Below, in pieces: positions 7,150-10,269 of a stretch of 10,269 bases of DNA. How positions within the stretch are numbered: the first letter of the stretch is position 1; the number at the start of each line of letters is the position of its first letter. The DNA is from Sulfurimonas sp. (GTDB taxonomy: Bacteria > Campylobacterota > Campylobacteria > Campylobacterales > Sulfurimonadaceae): contig JAMOSE010000121.1 of assembly GCA_027063215.1 (NCBI GenBank), positions 1-10,269 of the forward strand, given 5' to 3'. A program made the position numbers and the translations under genes. The notes under the pieces were generated by a model. The model saw nothing but the letters and a program-made list of their open reading frames with translations. It did no database searches and had not been told where the DNA came from.

Positions 7150-7652
7150 TTAAATTTTGGAATAAACGGCTAGAACTTGGAGTCTTAACTGAAAATCTTG
7201 AACTCGACAATGAGCTTAAAGCGATACAAAAAGAGATCAAAGATCAGGTAAAGAAGAAGTTTGCCGGATCTTTGGCTATAAGAATGGTAGATAGTGGCAG
7301 TTGTAATGCCTGTGAAGCGGAGTGTAATGCCCTTGCAAATCCCTACTATGATCTGGAGCGATTAGGTATCTACTTTGTAGCAAGTCCTCGTCATGCTGAT
7401 GTTATGTTGCTCAGTGGTATAATGACTTTTAATATGACACCGCATGTAAAAGAAGCGTATGCGCAGATACCTGCTCCAAAATGGGTTATAACAATGGGAG
7501 ATTGTCCTGCAATGGAGGGTGTTTTTGAGAAAACCTATGCGATTAAAGCACCTGCAAAAGATCATCTGCCCGTAGCACATCATATCAAAGGCTGTCCACC
7601 ATCTCCAAAGGAGATAATAGAGGGACTTTTGGAGTTTTTGCGAAAGATTTAA
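7146..7652 (+). CDS. hyfI: HyfI-like (NuoB-like) small subunit carrying one [4Fe-4S] cluster
   Basis: A 168-residue small subunit of the NuoB / group 4 [NiFe] hydrogenase small-subunit family. The four expected ligands of the proximal (N2-like) cluster are visible: Cys53 and Cys56 in GSCNACEAEC, Cys120 in MGDCPAMEG, and Cys150 in the family signature GCPPSP (149-154). An extra Cys60 follows the first pair. No twin-arginine signal or periplasmic signal is present, in keeping with a cytoplasmic subunit. It would pass electrons between an unknown partner and the cavity at the HyfG-HyfC interface. It overlaps hyfG by four bases (ATGA) and has only a weak GGGGA at 7134-7138, so its translation probably relies on coupling. 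The hyfH-like ferredoxin gene that lies between hyfG and hyfI in E. coli is missing. This is the last gene of the operon; a hairpin starts four bases after the stop. Confidence 0.93.
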   Translation: MIKFWNKRLELGVLTENLELDNELKAIQKEIKDQVKKKFAGSLAIRMVDSGSCNACEAECNALANPYYDLERLGIYFVASPRHADVMLLSGIMTFNMTPHVKEAYAQIPAPKWVITMGDCPAMEGVFEKTYAIKAPAKDHLPVAHHIKGCPPSPKEIIEGLLEFLRKI

Positions 7653-7655
7653 ATT

Positions 7656-7690
7656 AGATAAAAAGTTTCAATTAGTGAAACTTTTTATCT
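7656..7690. terminator. Bidirectional intrinsic terminator between convergent genes
   Basis: A perfect 15-bp inverted repeat, arms 7656-7670 and 7676-7690, with the 5-base loop ATTAG. The arms contain A5 and T5 runs, so each strand reads as a core hairpin (AGTTTCA/TGAAACT) followed by a T-run. It follows the hyfI stop by four bases and would also end transcripts of the opposing chemoreceptor gene. The receptor's TAA (7672-7674 on the minus strand) lies in the loop, and one arm encodes its last residues, DKKFH. Confidence 0.8.
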
Positions 7691-9843
7691 GAAATCTCTT
7701 TATTGATTTGCTCTGTAACCTCTTCAACTTTTTGAGTAGTTTTAGATATATCTTGCGTTACAAGATCGTTCTCTTTAGCTATCTCTTGCATATCGACCAT
7801 TATGTTATCTATATCATTAACTTCATTTGTTCTTGCATCTATGTTAGACACAACCTCATCGATAGACTGAGTTAATGTAGATATGCTTGTATCTACATCT
7901 ACGAGAGATTTTTGGGTTCTTTCAGCTAACTTTCTTACTTCATCTGCAACAACAGCAAAACCTCGACCGTGTTCTCCTGCTCTTGCTGCTTCAATGGCTG
8001 CATTTAAAGCCAATAAATTTGTTTGTTCTGCTATCTCACCTATGACAGAAACTACAGATTTTATATCAGAAGCATCTTTTGACACTTGATGTGCATTTTC
8101 TACATTTTCATTTAATCCGACAGTTGTTCTATCTATGAGACTGCTTGCTTCTTTGATGGTTGCATCCTGTTTAGATATGCTTTCGTTTAGTCTTTGTATG
8201 TTTTGTATTAATTCACTTTTTATCTCTTCTAATTCAGTAGAATCTTCCTTATTTACTTTAAGCATTTTAACTATAGCTTCACCAAGTTTATTTAACATTA
8301 TTTCAAATTCACCTGTTGCGTTTTGTATCTTTTCAGTAAAATCATAATCTGAATATTTGGACAAGACATGCGTAACTTTATTTAAATCACTACCAACTCT
8401 TTGCTCAAGAACATCAAGCATCTCATTAAATGTTGCTGCCAATTTATTTAATTCAGGATTGTCTGAGTGTACTTGAATCCTTTCATTTAATAATCCCTGT
8501 TTGACAATATTTACTATTCTTATATTTTCAGATACTAGGTTTTTTTCATTTTCAATATTTGCTTGAACATTTTTGACATTGGAATTTATTAACTGAGCCA
8601 TATCACCTATCTCATCATGACTATCTATATCTACAAATTCAATTGTCTCTCTTTTTCTATTCAAATAATCAAAAAAAGACATTAAGCCGTGCTCTATTCT
8701 AGAAACAGGATTGGTAATGTATTTTTTAGTTACTATATAGCTCAACAATATAGCCAAGAAAATAACAATTACATCAACTATAGCAAGCGTTAAAAGGGCA
8801 TTTTTAGTTTCTTCTTTTTGTACACTTTCCATCTGTTCTATAGTGTCTTCAACATCTTGCAGATATGTTCCCGTGCCTATAACCCAACCCCAAGGTTTAA
8901 AATAAGTGACAATAGATAATTTTTCTTCATATTGTTTTGTTTTAGGATTATAAAATTTGTATTTTATAAAAGCATAATTTTTATCAGATTTAGAGAGTGC
9001 TTCTACACCTAAGCTTACAAAAGGAACTTTAGGAGTATTTTTGAAAACTTTTCCATCAAAATTTGTTTTTATAGGGTGCATAATCATTCTATAATTCATA
9101 TCATTTACCCAAAAGTATCCACTTTTACCAAATCTTGTTTTTTTAATAGCTTCCAAAGCATCTTTTTTAACTATAGGTGTAACATCACTTATATAAGAAC
9201 CAGTACCAACAATCCAATTAAAAGGCTTAAAAACTCTCACTAAAGAGACTTTAAATTCATATTTTTTAGTAGCAGGATTATAAAATTTATATTTTATATA
9301 TGTATGATCACAATTACATTTTTTTAATGCATCTGCTGCTAACTGAACAAAAGGGACTTTAGGGGTGTTTTTAAATACTTTTCCAGTTAAAGATTTTTTA
9401 ATAGGATGCATAACCATTTTATAATTGAAATCATTTATCCAAAAATATCCACTTTTTCCATATCTAGCAGATTTTACAATGTTTTTTATAGTTTCTTTTA
9501 AGTTTTTATTCGTCGAAATGCCTTTTGTTTTATCATATGTTTGATTGAGTATATTGAAAAGTAAATCCATCCTTTGATCAAGAGAATGTTTAACACTCTT
9601 TTCCATCTCTTGGGGCAAAGTTTTTTCATAATATGAATTTACAAGATTAGTTATAATCTCACCTTTATCCATCAAATCTTGCTTCTTTTGAAGAATCATA
9701 GCTGATTTAAAATTTTCAACACTAGAATCAGTTAGTAAATACATTTTATTGACGGTGATAAATAATGAAACTGTTGCTACTGTAAGTATGATAATTATAA
9801 ACAAAGACATAATCTTTTTATTGATGGATAAATTTTTATACAT
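7672..9843 (-). CDS. Methyl-accepting chemotaxis protein with two tandem Cache-like sensor modules
   Basis: A 723-residue transmembrane chemoreceptor. Order: short cytoplasmic start, TM1 (about 10-32), periplasmic region to about 348, TM2 (about 349-371), HAMP (about 372-425), further HAMP-like/coiled-coil linker (about 430-530), and the signalling hairpin. The tip at 603-643 is canonical (EIAEQTNLLALNAAIEAARA onward) and should bind CheA and CheW. The periplasmic part has two closely similar modules, residues 129-221 and 239-331, each with GKSGYFW, MHPIK, GKVFKNTPKVPF and the closing W-(I/V)-(V/I)-GTG; these look like sCache_2/Cache_2-type domains. About 59 of 93 positions agree by hand count. 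Repeat 1 alone has a C176-N-C178 pair. The ligand cannot be told from sequence. No CheB/CheR-tethering pentapeptide is evident; the protein ends DKKFH. The ATG at 9843-9841 has AAGG (minus strand, 9851-9854) seven bases upstream. Confidence 0.95.
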   Translation of the reverse strand: MYKNLSINKKIMSLFIIIILTVATVSLFITVNKMYLLTDSSVENFKSAMILQKKQDLMDKGEIITNLVNSYYEKTLPQEMEKSVKHSLDQRMDLLFNILNQTYDKTKGISTNKNLKETIKNIVKSARYGKSGYFWINDFNYKMVMHPIKKSLTGKVFKNTPKVPFVQLAADALKKCNCDHTYIKYKFYNPATKKYEFKVSLVRVFKPFNWIVGTGSYISDVTPIVKKDALEAIKKTRFGKSGYFWVNDMNYRMIMHPIKTNFDGKVFKNTPKVPFVSLGVEALSKSDKNYAFIKYKFYNPKTKQYEEKLSIVTYFKPWGWVIGTGTYLQDVEDTIEQMESVQKEETKNALLTLAIVDVIVIFLAILLSYIVTKKYITNPVSRIEHGLMSFFDYLNRKRETIEFVDIDSHDEIGDMAQLINSNVKNVQANIENEKNLVSENIRIVNIVKQGLLNERIQVHSDNPELNKLAATFNEMLDVLEQRVGSDLNKVTHVLSKYSDYDFTEKIQNATGEFEIMLNKLGEAIVKMLKVNKEDSTELEEIKSELIQNIQRLNESISKQDATIKEASSLIDRTTVGLNENVENAHQVSKDASDIKSVVSVIGEIAEQTNLLALNAAIEAARAGEHGRGFAVVADEVRKLAERTQKSLVDVDTSISTLTQSIDEVVSNIDARTNEVNDIDNIMVDMQEIAKENDLVTQDISKTTQKVEEVTEQINKEISDKKFH
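8851..9129 (-). repeat. Second Cache-like repeat of the chemoreceptor
   Basis: Encodes residues 239-331 and matches the unit at 9181-9459 with a strict period of 110 residues. Key shared blocks are GKSGYFW, MHPIK, GKVFKNTPKVPF, IKYKFYNP and the closing GTG. Confidence 0.85.
9181..9459 (-). repeat. First Cache-like repeat of the chemoreceptor
   Basis: Encodes residues 129-221, the membrane-distal or first copy of the duplicated module. It differs from the second copy mainly in the segment around residues 174-182, which here contains the Cys176/Cys178 pair. Confidence 0.85.
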
Positions 9844-9909
9844 GAGTTAACCTTTTTTGAAAAGTTTATTAAAATTATTCTACTCTTAAAATATTAAAGT
9901 AATACTTAA

Positions 9910-9938
9910 ATTATATTTTTATAAAAATTTCATTTCCA
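9910..9938 (-). promoter_or_regulatory. Putative sigma-70 type promoter of the chemoreceptor gene
   Basis: On the minus strand, a perfect TATAAT at 9915-9910 is preceded, after a 17-base spacer, by TGGAAA at 9938-9933 (four of six to TTGACA). Transcription would begin near 9903, leaving a leader of about 60 bases. The surroundings are very AT-rich, so chance matches are likely, and no sigma-28 type box was recognised. Confidence 0.4.
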
Positions 9939-9950
9939 GATATTGAGAGT

Positions 9951-9980
9951 AGGGGGGGCCACCGCCATTAAGTTAAGCAA
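9951..9980. repeat. Possible insertion-sequence end (G/C-rich block plus CCATTAAGTTAAGC)
   Basis: A run of seven G followed by CCACCGCC stands out sharply in very AT-rich DNA and leads into CCATTAAGTTAAGC. From memory, similar CCATTAAGTTAA motifs occur at the ends of some IS4-like elements. No partner repeat or transposase is inside the window, so an element would have to extend to the right. This is a weak call. Confidence 0.3.
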
Positions 9981-10073
9981 TTGAGTAAAAGTAACATATT
10001 TCTAAAAAAGGATAAAAAACTTCAATAAATAACTTGAGAAAGATGAGTATTATTAAGTTGTATAAATGTTGAT

Positions 10074-10097
10074 AAAACCCCTATATTTAGGGATTTT
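10074..10097. terminator. Terminator-like hairpin in the right intergenic region
   Basis: AAAACCCCTA and TAGGGATTTT pair over ten positions with one mismatch (C10078 with A10093) around a 4-base loop. Both strands end in a G-run followed by TTTT, so it could stop transcription from either side. It is not next to any visible gene end, so it may belong to a gene or element beyond the window. Confidence 0.4.
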
Positions 10098-10269
10098 AAA
10101 GCAGTTTTGAAGTGGTATTTCACTATAATATATCTATTATATTAACAATACCTTAGCCAAAAAAATTAGCTAAAGCAAAGTTATAGTAATATTTTTCTAG
10201 CATGAAAAAAAATTACATAATCAAATAATAACCAAACTAAGTGAAATAATAGATAAAAGAACTCTTCAA

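Larger units (their letters stand above)
9844..10269. other. Gene-free AT-rich region right of the chemoreceptor
   Basis: No reading frame longer than a few tens of codons and no RNA gene was recognised. The stretch holds the receptor's leader and promoter, the G/C-rich block at 9951-9966, a hairpin at 10074-10097 and, on the plus strand, a TATAAT at 10124-10129 without a clear -35 box that might serve a gene starting beyond the window. Confidence 0.6.

Noticed and set aside
5782..7652. Annotation of the operon as a functional hydrogenase-4 / formate hydrogenlyase
   Set aside because: The large subunit lacks three of four Ni-Fe cysteines, and no formate dehydrogenase or ferredoxin-type gene is in the window.
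1..7652. Annotation as respiratory complex I (nuo operon)
   Set aside because: Gene order and content are Hyf-like (HyfB tail, HyfE, HyfF, fused NuoC-NuoD), and NuoE, F, G, I, J and A are absent.
10141..10180. Imperfect inverted repeat CTTAGC...GCTAAAG
   Set aside because: Only about six pairs with a bulge and a long A-rich loop; expected by chance in such AT-rich DNA.
9844..10269. tRNA, riboswitch or CRISPR array in the gene-free region
   Set aside because: No cloverleaf, no regularly spaced repeats and no recognisable aptamer core was found by reading.

Overview
The window suggests a member of the Campylobacterota (Epsilonproteobacteria), probably a Sulfurimonas, Sulfurovum, Sulfuricurvum or Arcobacter type. 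The reasons are AT-rich coding DNA, very tight gene packing, a chemoreceptor of the style common in that group, and a Hyf-like membrane complex. This placement rests on general appearance, not on a marker gene.

Positions 1-7652 hold one rightward operon for a membrane complex related to both respiratory complex I and group 4 [NiFe] hydrogenases. In order: the 3' part of a HyfB-like antiporter subunit (cut by the window start), a second tandem HyfB-like subunit, HyfC (NuoH-like), HyfE (NuoK-like region), HyfF (third antiporter-like subunit), HyfG (fused NuoC-NuoD-like large subunit) and HyfI (NuoB-like small subunit). Genes overlap by 1 or 4 bases or abut, except for a 10-base gap before hyfG.

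The key point is that the large subunit has lost three of the four cysteines that hold the Ni-Fe site (Ser172, Glu175 and Ser449; only Cys446 remains). The small subunit keeps the four likely ligands of the proximal [4Fe-4S] cluster. The complex should therefore not be called a hydrogenase. It fits the Ehr (energy-converting hydrogenase-related) class, whose physiological reaction is poorly known: one Fe-S cluster near the membrane, a possible quinone-type pocket, and at least three ion-pumping-like subunits. No HyfA/HyfH (NuoI-like) ferredoxin subunit is present here, so the electron partner is unknown.

A perfect 15-bp hairpin at 7656-7690 separates this operon from a convergent gene and contains that gene's stop codon in its loop. 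The convergent gene (7672-9843, minus) is a 723-residue methyl-accepting chemotaxis protein with two near-identical periplasmic Cache-like modules in tandem, HAMP-like linkers and a canonical signalling tip. A plausible sigma-70 type promoter lies upstream of it.

Positions 9844-10269 contain no gene. They hold the receptor promoter, an abrupt G/C-rich block at 9951-9966 followed by a motif resembling an insertion-sequence end, a terminator-like hairpin at 10074-10097, and AT-rich DNA running off the right edge.
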